Positions 17,235 through 25,026 of a stretch of 64,000 nt of DNA are shown piece after piece; the first letter of the stretch is position 1; each line of letters begins with the position of its first letter. The stretch lies in assembly GCF_042652185.1 (NCBI RefSeq), contig NZ_JBHSIX010000016.1; one strand, written 5' to 3'. The stretch comes from Actinacidiphila fildesensis (lineage in GTDB: Bacteria; Actinomycetota; Actinomycetes; Streptomycetales; Streptomycetaceae). Made by a program: the position numbers and the translations under genes. The notes beneath the pieces are model-generated. The model made no database searches, had not been told where the DNA came from, and saw only the letters and a program-made list of their open reading frames with translations.

Positions 17235-17250
17235 GTGCGGGGACGGCCCG

Positions 17251-18225
17251 TCAGCGCCGTGCGTTCCCGGGGGCCAGCAGGCTGGTCAGCTCGGCAATGG
17301 CCTCCGGGGAGGGCTTGAAGTAGCGGCGAACGTTCTCCGGTTTCTTGTGCCGCGACTTCGCCATCAGCATCAGCAGACTCGCCCCGGCCTCGCCGAGGTG
17401 GGTCAGGGAGGAGTGCCGGTACTCGTGCAGGTCCCATCCCGTACCCGGCCCGCGGACGGCCGTGTGCTCGTCCAGCAGCGCGCGGGCCTGCCCGTACGAC
17501 AACCGCGCGAAGCCGGTGTCCGGGCAGACGTCGCGGGCGCTGACGACCTTCCCCGGCCCCGGGCGGCGGTGGGTGACGAACACCGGGCCACGCGTGCGGC
17601 CCTTCAGCAGCCGCGGTAGCAGCCGGGCGGTCCCTGCGTCCCAGTAGACCGTCTCCAGCAAGAAGTCCTCGCGCGCCTGGCCCCGACGGCGTGACTTCGA
17701 CTTCGCCCCCTTGGCCTTGACCGGGCAGCGGCGGCCGGCGAAGTCCAGGTCTTCGATGTTCACGCCCAGGATCTCCTCCGAACGCCCCGCGGTCTCGTAG
17801 AGCATCCGCCACAGCGTCTTCTCGCGCAGATGCACCTCCCGGCGTGCGATCAGCCGGTCGACCGCCATGTGCGAGCGGGCCGGGGTCTCGGAGTCCGGCA
17901 CCGCCAGCCGCTTGGCCCAGGCCGGAACGCCGGGACCGTCGTAGCCGCGCTCCCGGCACCAGCCGAGCCAGGACAGCACCCCAGCCCGGCGGGAGTTCCA
18001 GGTGTTGACCGCGGTGGTGCCCCAGAGCAGTTCGAGCGTCTCGCCGATCTCGTCATCCGCGACCGACGCCAGCGGCCGGCCCTCACCGAGCCGTTCGGCG
18101 GTCTTGCCCACCCCGATCCCGTAGTTCCGGACCGTGTTCGGGTTGCCGAACGAGTCGAGGAACGCGTCGGCCGCCGCCCGGACGGTCAACGCCTTCCCGG
18201 TCGACAGCTGTACAACGGTCGGCAC
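17251..18225 (-). CDS. Tyrosine site-specific recombinase of the transposon (TnpI-like resolvase)
   Basis: This 324-aa protein is probably the cointegrate resolvase of the Tn3-family element, replacing the usual serine resolvase. An N-terminal SAM-like core-binding domain covers about 10-110. The catalytic domain shows R148 (TAGRSEEIL), a Lys around 174, HEYR with H267 and R270, H293 (RHKKPENV) and the nucleophile Y302 (RRYFKP), so the R-K-H-R-H-Y set is complete. The start is GTG at 18225, preceded by AAGGGGG. Four copies of a CCGCAG motif, arranged like the TnpI resolution site of Tn4430, lie directly upstream (18239-18331). It may be cotranscribed with, or terminate before, the metal operon. 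Confidence 0.88.
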   Translation of the reverse strand: MPTVVQLSTGKALTVRAAADAFLDSFGNPNTVRNYGIGVGKTAERLGEGRPLASVADDEIGETLELLWGTTAVNTWNSRRAGVLSWLGWCRERGYDGPGVPAWAKRLAVPDSETPARSHMAVDRLIARREVHLREKTLWRMLYETAGRSEEILGVNIEDLDFAGRRCPVKAKGAKSKSRRRGQAREDFLLETVYWDAGTARLLPRLLKGRTRGPVFVTHRRPGPGKVVSARDVCPDTGFARLSYGQARALLDEHTAVRGPGTGWDLHEYRHSSLTHLGEAGASLLMLMAKSRHKKPENVRRYFKPSPEAIAELTSLLAPGNARR

Positions 18226-18238
18226 CGCTTCCCCCTTG

Positions 18239-18331
18239 CCGCAGATAACAGGGCTGCTTCACGTAGCGGCCGGAGAACGTCACCGCAGGTGACGGACCAA
18301 GTTACCGCAGATATTGGGGTGTTATCTGTGG
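18239..18331. other. Putative resolution site (IRS) of the tyrosine recombinase
   Basis: Four related 12-bp motifs occur here: CCGCAGATAACA (18239-18250), CCGCAGGTGACG (18283-18294), CCGCAGATATTG (18305-18316) and, inverted, TGTTATCTGTGG (18320-18331). The last two face each other across 3 bp as a recombination core. The first two are direct-repeat accessory sites, 44 and 22 bp apart from the next motif, which is about four and two helical turns. This matches the two-DR, two-IR design of TnpI resolution sites. Confidence 0.75.
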
Positions 18332-18393
18332 GAAGACTTCAGGTCGCCTTCGCTGCCCATGCTCTGCCAGCCGCCCACCAGGCGCGACGAGGG

Positions 18394-18431
18394 CTTAGCG
18401 CACGATCTGACATGGATGTTCCTCAACCCCC
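18394..18431. repeat. Right terminal inverted repeat of the Tn3-family element (38 bp)
   Basis: This begins CTTAGCGCACG and ends CCTCAACCCCC. It is the inverted copy of 10027-10064 with one mismatch. About 60 bp with no evident gene lie between it and the resolution site. Confidence 0.95.
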
Positions 18432-18436
18432 GATAG
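18432..18436. repeat. Target-site duplication GATAG (right copy)
   Basis: This GATAG matches 10022-10026. Together with the following GGAG it forms part of the ribosome site of the SGNH hydrolase gene. Confidence 0.9.
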
Positions 18437-18447
18437 GGAGTCGACCC

Positions 18448-19278
18448 ATGCCGAACGGTGAATACCTGCGCTACGTCGCGCTGGGTGACAGTCAGACCGA
18501 AGGGCTCGGCGACGGGGACGACACCGTCGGCCTGCGGGGCTTCGCCGACCGGTTCGCGGAGCACCTCAGGGCCGTCAACCCCGGCCTTCAGTACGCGAAT
18601 CTGGCCGTACGAGGACGCGTCGCCGGCCAGGTCCGCGCCGAACAGCTGGAGCCCGCCCTGGCTCTGCGCCCCGACCTGGCCACCGTGGTCGCCGGGGTCA
18701 ACGACCTGCTCAGGCCCCGGTTCGACGCCGCGGAGGTGGCCGGGCAGCTGGAGGAGATGTTCGCCGCGCTCACCGCCGCCGGAGCCCGCGTGGTCACCCT
18801 CACCTTCCCCGACATCGGGAAGATCGCACCGCTCGCCCGGCCCCTCGCGTCCCGCGTCCTCGACCTCAACGACCGGATCCGCACCGCGGCCGCCCGGCAC
18901 GGCGTCTCGGTCGCCGAAACCGCCGCGCCTCCCGTCACCACCGACCCGCGCATGTGGACCGTGGACCGGCTCCACGCCAGCCCCCTCGGCCACGAGCGGA
19001 TCGCAGCGGCCATCGCCGACGCCGTCCGGCTGCCGGGCAGCAGCGACGCGTGGACCCACCCGCTGCCGCCCCAGGCGGCCCCCACCCGGCGGCAGACCGC
19101 GGCGGCCGAACTGCGCTGGGCGACCGCGTTCCTCGGCCCCTGGCTCGGACGCCGGCTGCGCGGCCGGTCCTCCGGCGACGGCCGCACGGCGAAACGCCCC
19201 CGGCTGCTGCCGCTGAGCGCCCCGCACGACGCCCCGGCGGACACCGGCCGACGCGAAGCGCCCTCGGACCCGGCCTAG
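18448..19278 (+). CDS. SGNH/GDSL-family hydrolase
   Basis: This 276-aa esterase/lipase-type hydrolase has block I YVALGDSQTEGLGDG (nucleophile Ser), block III AGVNDLLR (Asn) and block V TVDRLHASPLGHERI (the Asp-x-x-His pair). The C-terminal 70 residues are a basic extension with no recognised domain. There is no signal peptide, so a cytoplasmic location is likely. The ATG at 18448 is preceded by GATAGGGAG. Before the transposon inserted, the end of padR overlapped this start, so the two genes were coupled; now the promoter must come from the element or be absent. The stop TAG lies within the CTAG end of a MITE-like repeat. Confidence 0.85.
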   Translation: MPNGEYLRYVALGDSQTEGLGDGDDTVGLRGFADRFAEHLRAVNPGLQYANLAVRGRVAGQVRAEQLEPALALRPDLATVVAGVNDLLRPRFDAAEVAGQLEEMFAALTAAGARVVTLTFPDIGKIAPLARPLASRVLDLNDRIRTAAARHGVSVAETAAPPVTTDPRMWTVDRLHASPLGHERIAAAIADAVRLPGSSDAWTHPLPPQAAPTRRQTAAAELRWATAFLGPWLGRRLRGRSSGDGRTAKRPRLLPLSAPHDAPADTGRREAPSDPA

Positions 19279-19390
19279 GCCGGGTCTGGCAAATCCCTCC
19301 CCCAGCTACCGCTGGGAGGTGCCCCCAGCCCGGGGCGCCTGGCACGCACGCTCTTCGGGCGGACGCCGGTATTTGTCAGACCCGGCCTAG
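19275..19390. repeat. MITE-like inverted-repeat element with CTAG ends (116 bp)
   Basis: The ends CTAGGCCGGGTCTGGCAAAT (19275-19294) and ATTTGTCAGACCCGGCCTAG (19371-19390) are 20-bp inverted repeats with one mismatch. The interior has another hairpin (CCCAGC-TACC-GCTGGG, within 19310-19320). No coding capacity is seen. It looks like a small non-autonomous element or a dispersed extragenic palindrome, and may double as a terminator for the hydrolase gene. Confidence 0.6.
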
Positions 19391-19472
19391 CGCCTTTGGG
19401 TTGCGGACCTGCGGGGAAGCGGTCCATTGTGGAAATGCGTGGGGTGTGCTTCTTTGACCGGAGGCGGCCGTT

Positions 19473-21062
19473 ATGGGTGTACCTGTTGTCCCTCCCCCTC
19501 CCGCGGCCCGGCCTCCGTCGGGACCTGGATCGACGGAGAAGGGGCTCAAGGACGGCGCGCTGGGGCTGTTCTCCAGCATGGTGATCGGCCTGGCCTCGAC
19601 GGCGCCCGCCTATAGTCTCGCGGCGACCCTCGGGGTCATCGTCGCGGTCGTCGGGTTCCAGTCACCGATCGTGATCATCCTGGCCTTCATCCCGATGTTC
19701 CTGATCGCCTACGCGTACAAGCAGCTCAACGAGGCGGACCCGGACTGCGGCACCACCTTCACCTGGGCCTCCAGGGCCTTCGGCCCGCGGACCGGCTGGA
19801 TGGGCGGCTGGGGCATCATCGCCGCCGACATCATCGTCATGGCGAATCTGGCCCAGATCGCCGGGGCCTACGGCTTCCAGCTCATCGGCGCCGACGGGCT
19901 GGCCCAGAACACCACGTGGGTCACCGTGGTCGGCGTGCTGTGGATCGCCGTGATGACGCTGATCTGCTACATCGGCATCGAGCTCTCGGCCAACCTGCAG
20001 AAGGTGCTGCTCACCATCGAGATCGTGGTGCTCTTCCTGCTGGCCATCACCGCGCTGGTCAAGGTGTACGGGGGAACGGCGCCGAGCGTGGCGACGGAGA
20101 TCTCGTGGTCGTGGTTCAACCCCGCCAAGATCGACTCGCTGGACGCCCTCACCAAGGGCATCCTCGCCGGAATCTTCATCTACTGGGGCTGGGACACGGC
20201 CGTGTCGGTCAACGAGGAGACCAAGGACCGCGGCCGCACCCCGGGCCGGGCCGCGGTCATGTCCACCGTCATCCTGCTGCTCGTCTACGTCGTGGTCACC
20301 GTGTCCGCGCAGGCCTTCGCCGGGGTCGGGGACAAGGGCATCGGGCTCGCCAACCCCGACAACTCCGGGGACGTGCTGTCCAGCCTCGGGAACGAGGTCT
20401 TCGGTACCGGGGGCTGGGGCGGCTTCGCCACCAAACTCCTGATCTTCATGGTGCTCACCTCGGCCGCGGCCTCCACCCAGACCACCATCCTGCCGACGGC
20501 GCGCACCACGCTCTCGATGGCCGCGTTCAAGGCGATCCCGGACCGGTTCGCCCGGATGCACCCCCGGTTCCTCACCCCGACCTGGTCGACGGTGGGCATG
20601 GGACTGGCCTCCATCGCCTTCTACGTGATGCTGACCCGCGTCAGTGAGAACGTGCTGGCCGACTCCATCGGTTCGGTGGGCCTGATGATCGCCTTCTACT
20701 ACGGGCTCACCGGGTTCGCCTGTGTCTGGTACTACCGCAAGGTGCTGACCCGGAGCCCGCGCGATCTGTGGGGCAAGGGGATCATGCCGGGGATCGGCGG
20801 CGTCCTGTTGCTGTACTTCTTCATCAACGCCTGCGTGGTGTACTCCGCCTCGGACTACGGCAGCACCTCGTGGACCCTGCCGTTCCCGCCGCACTGGACG
20901 TTCGGCGGAGTCTTCGTCACCGGTATCGGCGCGCTGGTGCTCGGCGGCATTCTGATGCTCGTCTACCGGGTGATCCGCCCCGCGTTCTTCCGCAAGGAGA
21001 CCATCGCCGTCTCCGCCCATCAACCCGGCGACGGTCCCCTCCCGGAGCGGGAACCGCGGTAG
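19473..21062 (+). CDS. APC-family amino-acid permease
   Basis: This 529-aa integral membrane protein has about 12 transmembrane helices. The amino-acid/polyamine/organocation signature is seen at STAPAYSLAATLG (helix 1), then DPDCGTTFTWASRAFGP, a helix-6 region FIYWGWDTAVSVNEETKDRGRTPGRAA, and TTILPTARTTLSMAAFKAIP. It imports an amino acid or related amine by proton symport or exchange; the substrate cannot be predicted. The ATG at 19473 follows GGAGG at a 9-bp spacing. It stands alone between the MITE-like repeat and the biosynthetic cluster. Confidence 0.88.
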   Translation: MGVPVVPPPPAARPPSGPGSTEKGLKDGALGLFSSMVIGLASTAPAYSLAATLGVIVAVVGFQSPIVIILAFIPMFLIAYAYKQLNEADPDCGTTFTWASRAFGPRTGWMGGWGIIAADIIVMANLAQIAGAYGFQLIGADGLAQNTTWVTVVGVLWIAVMTLICYIGIELSANLQKVLLTIEIVVLFLLAITALVKVYGGTAPSVATEISWSWFNPAKIDSLDALTKGILAGIFIYWGWDTAVSVNEETKDRGRTPGRAAVMSTVILLLVYVVVTVSAQAFAGVGDKGIGLANPDNSGDVLSSLGNEVFGTGGWGGFATKLLIFMVLTSAAASTQTTILPTARTTLSMAAFKAIPDRFARMHPRFLTPTWSTVGMGLASIAFYVMLTRVSENVLADSIGSVGLMIAFYYGLTGFACVWYYRKVLTRSPRDLWGKGIMPGIGGVLLLYFFINACVVYSASDYGSTSWTLPFPPHWTFGGVFVTGIGALVLGGILMLVYRVIRPAFFRKETIAVSAHQPGDGPLPEREPR

Positions 21063-21742
21063 GGATTCCGCCGGTCGGCGCCGGCCCGGCAGGACAGCGG
21101 TCCGGCTGTCCAGGAGCCGTGGCCGGGCCTTGTGGGGCACGGTTCACCCAGTGGTTCGCCTGCCGCCACGCACCGTACGAACGGAATTGGCGAGAACTCG
21201 CCCAACCGTTCTCGGGGGTCTTCGCGCGGCTTTCCGGCACTTTACCTGCGTAAAATTGGCCGCCCTTGAACCGGCTCCGGGCGCAGGCTAGTGTTGCCCT
21301 CAAGTGCCACTTGAACACAGCTCGCCTCAAAGACATGACTCGCGCGAAGTACCTGAGCAGTAGGCGTCAGGAAAACGCTAATGCGTTCTCCCGCCCGCCA
21401 CACCGCCGACCCGCCGAAGCTGTTCACGGGAGGAGCAAGCCTGAGAGATGAGCGGAATTCAATATTCCGAATTGACGTCCTCCAGTGCCGCCGGCCACCC
21501 CTCCCGACCTTCACAGACTCTGCACAGGCCCTGCACGGCCCCTCGGGCGCGGGCGGCCCTCCCGGAGAGGGACTCCCCGGGGACGCGGGGCTCATATTCG
21601 GCCGCCCGGGCGATGACGACAGCACCGGCCGGCCCTCCTTTCCCCTTGCCTTCATCAGTGGTATCCGCACGCATTGACACGCCATCCCATACCGGCTCTC
21701 CTGCCGGTTCATCAACCGGTTTACACGAGGTGCCAGCTCCGA
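21063..21742. other. 680-bp region between permease and biosynthetic cluster
   Basis: No convincing gene is present. It includes a promoter and palindrome at 21266-21314 and a long leader of about 430 nt before ubiD. Two short frames exist: 21381-21677 (98 aa, fairly high GC3) and 21448-21780 (110 aa, GGAGG upstream but poor codon bias and overlap with ubiD). Neither resembles a known protein. Confidence 0.5.
21266..21314 (+). promoter_or_regulatory. Promoter with palindromic operator upstream of the plus-strand biosynthetic operon
   Basis: TTGAAC (21266-21271) and TAGTGT (21289-21294) are separated by 17 bp, a good vegetative sigma promoter. The perfect palindrome TCAAGTG-C-CACTTGA (21300-21314) falls at the expected transcription start, so it is a likely repressor or regulator site. 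The cluster XRE regulator is one candidate. Confidence 0.6.
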
Positions 21743-23227
21743 ATGAAGAAGCACTTGACCAGTCTTCGGGCATATCTTGAGGAACTGCGGGAAATAGGCG
21801 ACTTACGCGAAATCGACGACGAGGTGAGTACCGAACTCGAGGCCGGCGCGGTGATCCGTTACGCCGTGGAGAACCAACTGCCCGCCCCCCTGTTCAACCG
21901 GCTCGCCGGACACTCGCCGGGCTATCGGATCCTCGGAGCACCGGGAGCACTGAGCTCGCTGCCCGAGGCACGCTGGGCACGGGTCGCGCTGTCGCTGGGG
22001 CTGGAGCCCGGGACCCATCCGCTGGCCATCGTGGACCAGCTCACGGCCGCGCTCGACGCCGAACCCATCCCGCCGGTGGAGATCACCGACGCACCCTGCC
22101 AGCAGAACGTGCTGCTCGGCGACGAGGCCACGCTGGACGCGTTCCCGGTGCCGCTGGTGCACGCGGGCGACGCCGGGCGCTACCTCAACACCTGGGGCGT
22201 CATCATCGTGCGCAGCCCGGACGGCTCGTGGACCAACTGGGCCATCACGCGGGTGATGGCGGCCGACAGCCGGACGCTGGTCGTCATGATCAACCCGCCG
22301 CAGGACATCGGGAAGATCTACGCGATGTGGAAGGAGCGCGGCGAACCCATGCCCGCCGCGCTGGTCCAGGGCAGCGAACCGGCGATCCCGTTCGCGGGCG
22401 GGATGGCGCTGCCCTCCGGCCGTGACGAGTCCGGGTACCTCGGCGGCTACTTCGGCGAACCGCTGGAGGTGACGCGCTGCCGCACCGTCGATCTGCAGGT
22501 GCCGGCCTCCGCGGAGATCGTCGTCGAGGGCCATGTCTCGCTCGACGAGACCCTGCCGGAGGGGCCGATGGGCGAGTTCTTCGGCTACATATCCGGGCAG
22601 CCCCGACAGCGGCCGGTCTTCCATATCTCCGCGATCACCCACCGGGACGACCCGATCCTGCCGGTGGTCTCGGCGGGCAAGCCGGTCGAGGAGGTCCACA
22701 CCGTGGTGGGCCCCACGCACGCCGCCGAGGTGCTGCGCAATCTGCGCGGTGCCGGGCTGCCGGTGACCGCCGCGTGGCTGATCCCGGAAGGCTCGTGCAC
22801 GCTCGCCGCGATCACCGTGCCGCGCGGCTGGCGGCAGTGGGGCGGCGGCATCCACACCACGACCCGCATGCTGACCCGGGCCATCGCGAATGTGGTGCTC
22901 CGGCCCAAGGTGGGTTTCTGGATCACCCGGATCCTGGTGCTCGACGACGACCTCGACCCCACCGATCTGCGCGATCTGGCCTGGGGGTTCGCCACCCGCT
23001 GCCATCCGGTGCAGGGGCAGGTCCTCATCGAGGACCAGCTGTTCACCCCGCTGCACATCATCTACTCCGCCGCCGAGATGCAGAGCCTGAGCGGCCCGAA
23101 GATGGCGTACGACTGCCTGCTCTCCCCGGACGCGGACAAGCGGCCCGTGAGCACCGCCTTCGAGCAGAACTTCCCCGAGCACATCAAGCGGCGGGCGCGC
23201 GCCCTGTGGGACCGGCCGGGCAGCTGA
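21743..23227 (+). CDS. UbiD-family prenylated-FMN decarboxylase
   Basis: This 494-aa enzyme reversibly (de)carboxylates aromatic or alpha,beta-unsaturated acids using prenylated FMN. Recognised features are the N-terminal DLREIDDEVSTELE, YLNTWGVIIVRSPDG, NWAITRVM (Asn and Arg of the cofactor/metal site), EGPMGEFFGYISG (catalytic Glu near residue 272-277), PRGWRQWGGGIHTTTRMLTRAI and LDDDLDPTDLRDLAWGFATR. No UbiX prenyltransferase is in the window, so cofactor must come from elsewhere. The ATG at 21743 is preceded by GAGGTG. Codon 21 is a TTA (21803-21805), making translation bldA-dependent. It is the first gene of the plus-strand operon. Confidence 0.9.
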   Translation: MKKHLTSLRAYLEELREIGDLREIDDEVSTELEAGAVIRYAVENQLPAPLFNRLAGHSPGYRILGAPGALSSLPEARWARVALSLGLEPGTHPLAIVDQLTAALDAEPIPPVEITDAPCQQNVLLGDEATLDAFPVPLVHAGDAGRYLNTWGVIIVRSPDGSWTNWAITRVMAADSRTLVVMINPPQDIGKIYAMWKERGEPMPAALVQGSEPAIPFAGGMALPSGRDESGYLGGYFGEPLEVTRCRTVDLQVPASAEIVVEGHVSLDETLPEGPMGEFFGYISGQPRQRPVFHISAITHRDDPILPVVSAGKPVEEVHTVVGPTHAAEVLRNLRGAGLPVTAAWLIPEGSCTLAAITVPRGWRQWGGGIHTTTRMLTRAIANVVLRPKVGFWITRILVLDDDLDPTDLRDLAWGFATRCHPVQGQVLIEDQLFTPLHIIYSAAEMQSLSGPKMAYDCLLSPDADKRPVSTAFEQNFPEHIKRRARALWDRPGS

Positions 23228-23333
23228 CCGGTCCCGCGACGGCCGGCCGCCGCACCGGAAACCGGCCCGCCCGACCGGCCGCTGCCACGAACAGCCCCTC
23301 GCCGTATCGATCCGATCTGGAGACCGGGACACC

Positions 23334-25013
23334 ATGAACCTTTCCGACCAGCTCACCGCCACCGTGGCCGACGAACTGGCGCAGTGCGGGGTCACGGAGG
23401 CGGTGATCTCCCCCGGACTGCACTCGGGGCTGCTCGCCTCCGCCCTGTACCGGCACCCGGGCCTGCGGCTGCACGTACGGATCGACGAACGCTCCGCCGG
23501 ATTCCTCGCGCTCGGGCTCGCCCGGGCCAGTGGCCGCCCGGTCGCGGTCGCCTGCACCTCCGGCACCGCGGCGGCCAACCTGCACCCGGCGGTCCTCGAG
23601 GCGCGGCACGCCCGGGTGCCGCTCGTCGTGATCACCACCGACCGCAAACCGGTCTGGCGCGGCACGGGCGCCAACCAGACGACCGACCAGGTGCGGATGT
23701 TCGGCACCTCGACCGGGTTCTTCGCCGAGCTGGAGTCCGTCCCCGGCGACGAGGCGACCACCGGGTACTGGCGTTCGGTGCTCTCCCGTACCGTCGCGGC
23801 CGCGGCCGGAGGGCCCGTCCAGCTCAATCTGATGCTGCCCGACCCGCTGGAGAACACCGCCGACGCCGAGGCCGGTCGGGCGGGCGTCGCGAACCAGGAA
23901 CCGCGCCCGAGGATACGCGTGGTGCGCAGCCTGCCCGAACCGCAGGCGCTGGAGGTCCCGGCGCGCGGGGTGGTCGTGGTCGGCGACGCCGCGGTGGACC
24001 CGGCCGGCGCCGTGGCCTTCGCCGAGCAGGCCGGCTGGCCGCTGCTGGCCGAACCGCAGAGCGGTGCCCGCCAGGGCGGCAACGCGATCACGACGTACGG
24101 CTATCTGCTGTCGCACCCCGGGTTCCGCGCCGTGGCGCACCCCGAGGCGGTGGTCGCCGTCGGCCGGGCCGGGGTGAACCTGGCACTGCTCAACTACCTC
24201 GGCTCCGTCAAGGAGTTGATCGTCGTGGATCCGGCGGAGGACTGGGCCGATCCGGCGCGCACCGCGACCAAGGTGATCTCCCGGCTCGGGAAGCCCGTGC
24301 AGGAGAAGACGGATCCGGACTGGCTGCGGCTGTGGCGGGACGCGGACAAGGCGGCCCTGGAGGCGCTCGACAGCACGCTCGACGCGGGCGGGGTCACCGA
24401 GCCCCGGATCGCCCGTGACCTGGCGGCCGCGCTGCCACCCGGATCGCTGCTGTTCGCCGCGTCCAGCATGCCGGTACGCGATGTCGAGCGGACCCTGCGG
24501 CCGCGCGGCGATCTGCGCGTCCTGGCCAACCGGGGGCTGAGCGGGATCGACGGGGCGGTGTCCAGCGCGATCGGCGCCGCACTGGCCCATGAGGCCGAGA
24601 CGTCGGGGCGCGCGTACGCCCTGCTGGGTGACCTGTCCCTGCTGCACGACCAGAACGGGCTGATCACCGGGGCGGCTCCGGCCCGGCCGGACCTGGTGAT
24701 CGTCGTGGTCAACAACAACGGCGGCGGGATCTTCTCGATGACCCCGCAGAGCGAACCCATCGACGGCTTCGAGACGTTCTTCGGCACGCCGCACAACGTG
24801 CGGCTCGACGCCGTCGCCCGCGCCGCCGACTGGCCGTACACCAGAGCCGGTTCGATGACGGAGCTGCTGGACGCGGTCCGGGCGCCAGGCCCCCGGCTCG
24901 TCGAGGTCGTCACCGACCGGCGGGGCAACGCCGAGTTCCACCGCTTCCTGGCGGGCGCCGTCGGCCAGGCGATCAGCGAGTCGCTGACCGGTCCCGCACC
25001 CGAGGCGGAGTGA
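23334..25013 (+). CDS. MenD-like thiamine-diphosphate enzyme
   Basis: This 559-aa ThDP enzyme resembles MenD (SEPHCHC synthase), which adds a succinic-semialdehyde carbanion from 2-oxoglutarate to isochorismate. The activating Glu is in RIDERSAGFLALG, the ThDP/Mg motif is GDLSLLHDQNG...NNNGGGIFS, and the MenD substrate residues are partly kept: SSMPVRD (Ser and Arg) and NRGLSGIDG (Arg). However, the usual PGSRS of MenD is PGLHS here (L29, H30 in place of Ser, Arg). Streptomyces normally make menaquinone by the futalosine route, so a pathway-specific carboligase or 2-oxoacid decarboxylase role is likely. The gene lies 106 bp after ubiD and 13 bp before the exporter. Confidence 0.85.
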   Translation: MNLSDQLTATVADELAQCGVTEAVISPGLHSGLLASALYRHPGLRLHVRIDERSAGFLALGLARASGRPVAVACTSGTAAANLHPAVLEARHARVPLVVITTDRKPVWRGTGANQTTDQVRMFGTSTGFFAELESVPGDEATTGYWRSVLSRTVAAAAGGPVQLNLMLPDPLENTADAEAGRAGVANQEPRPRIRVVRSLPEPQALEVPARGVVVVGDAAVDPAGAVAFAEQAGWPLLAEPQSGARQGGNAITTYGYLLSHPGFRAVAHPEAVVAVGRAGVNLALLNYLGSVKELIVVDPAEDWADPARTATKVISRLGKPVQEKTDPDWLRLWRDADKAALEALDSTLDAGGVTEPRIARDLAAALPPGSLLFAASSMPVRDVERTLRPRGDLRVLANRGLSGIDGAVSSAIGAALAHEAETSGRAYALLGDLSLLHDQNGLITGAAPARPDLVIVVVNNNGGGIFSMTPQSEPIDGFETFFGTPHNVRLDAVARAADWPYTRAGSMTELLDAVRAPGPRLVEVVTDRRGNAEFHRFLAGAVGQAISESLTGPAPEAE

Positions 25014-25026
25014 AGGCGGGGCTGCC

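Larger units (their letters stand above)
10027..18431. mobile_element. Complete Tn3-family transposon with mercury-type cargo (8,405 bp)
   Basis: The element is bounded by 38-bp inverted repeats that start GGGG and end TAAG and differ at one position, and it is flanked by 5-bp GATAG duplications. It carries tnpA (10154-13204, plus), a MerR regulator, a thioredoxin-like/MerB fusion, a disrupted TusA gene, a methyltransferase, YnfA, a MerT-like protein, a second MerR, a CC-motif protein and a tyrosine recombinase next to a resolution site. Intact ends and a perfect target duplication indicate a single transposition event with no later rearrangement at the ends. It sits in the last codons of the padR gene. 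Confidence 0.95.

Noticed and set aside
17830..19278. A 482-aa open frame joining the right end of the transposon to the SGNH hydrolase.
   Set aside because: The part before 18448 is antisense to the recombinase gene and crosses the inverted repeat. The hydrolase has its own ATG and ribosome site.
21448..21780. A 110-aa gene ahead of ubiD.
   Set aside because: It has a ribosome site but poor codon bias, no recognisable features, and overlaps the ubiD start in another frame.
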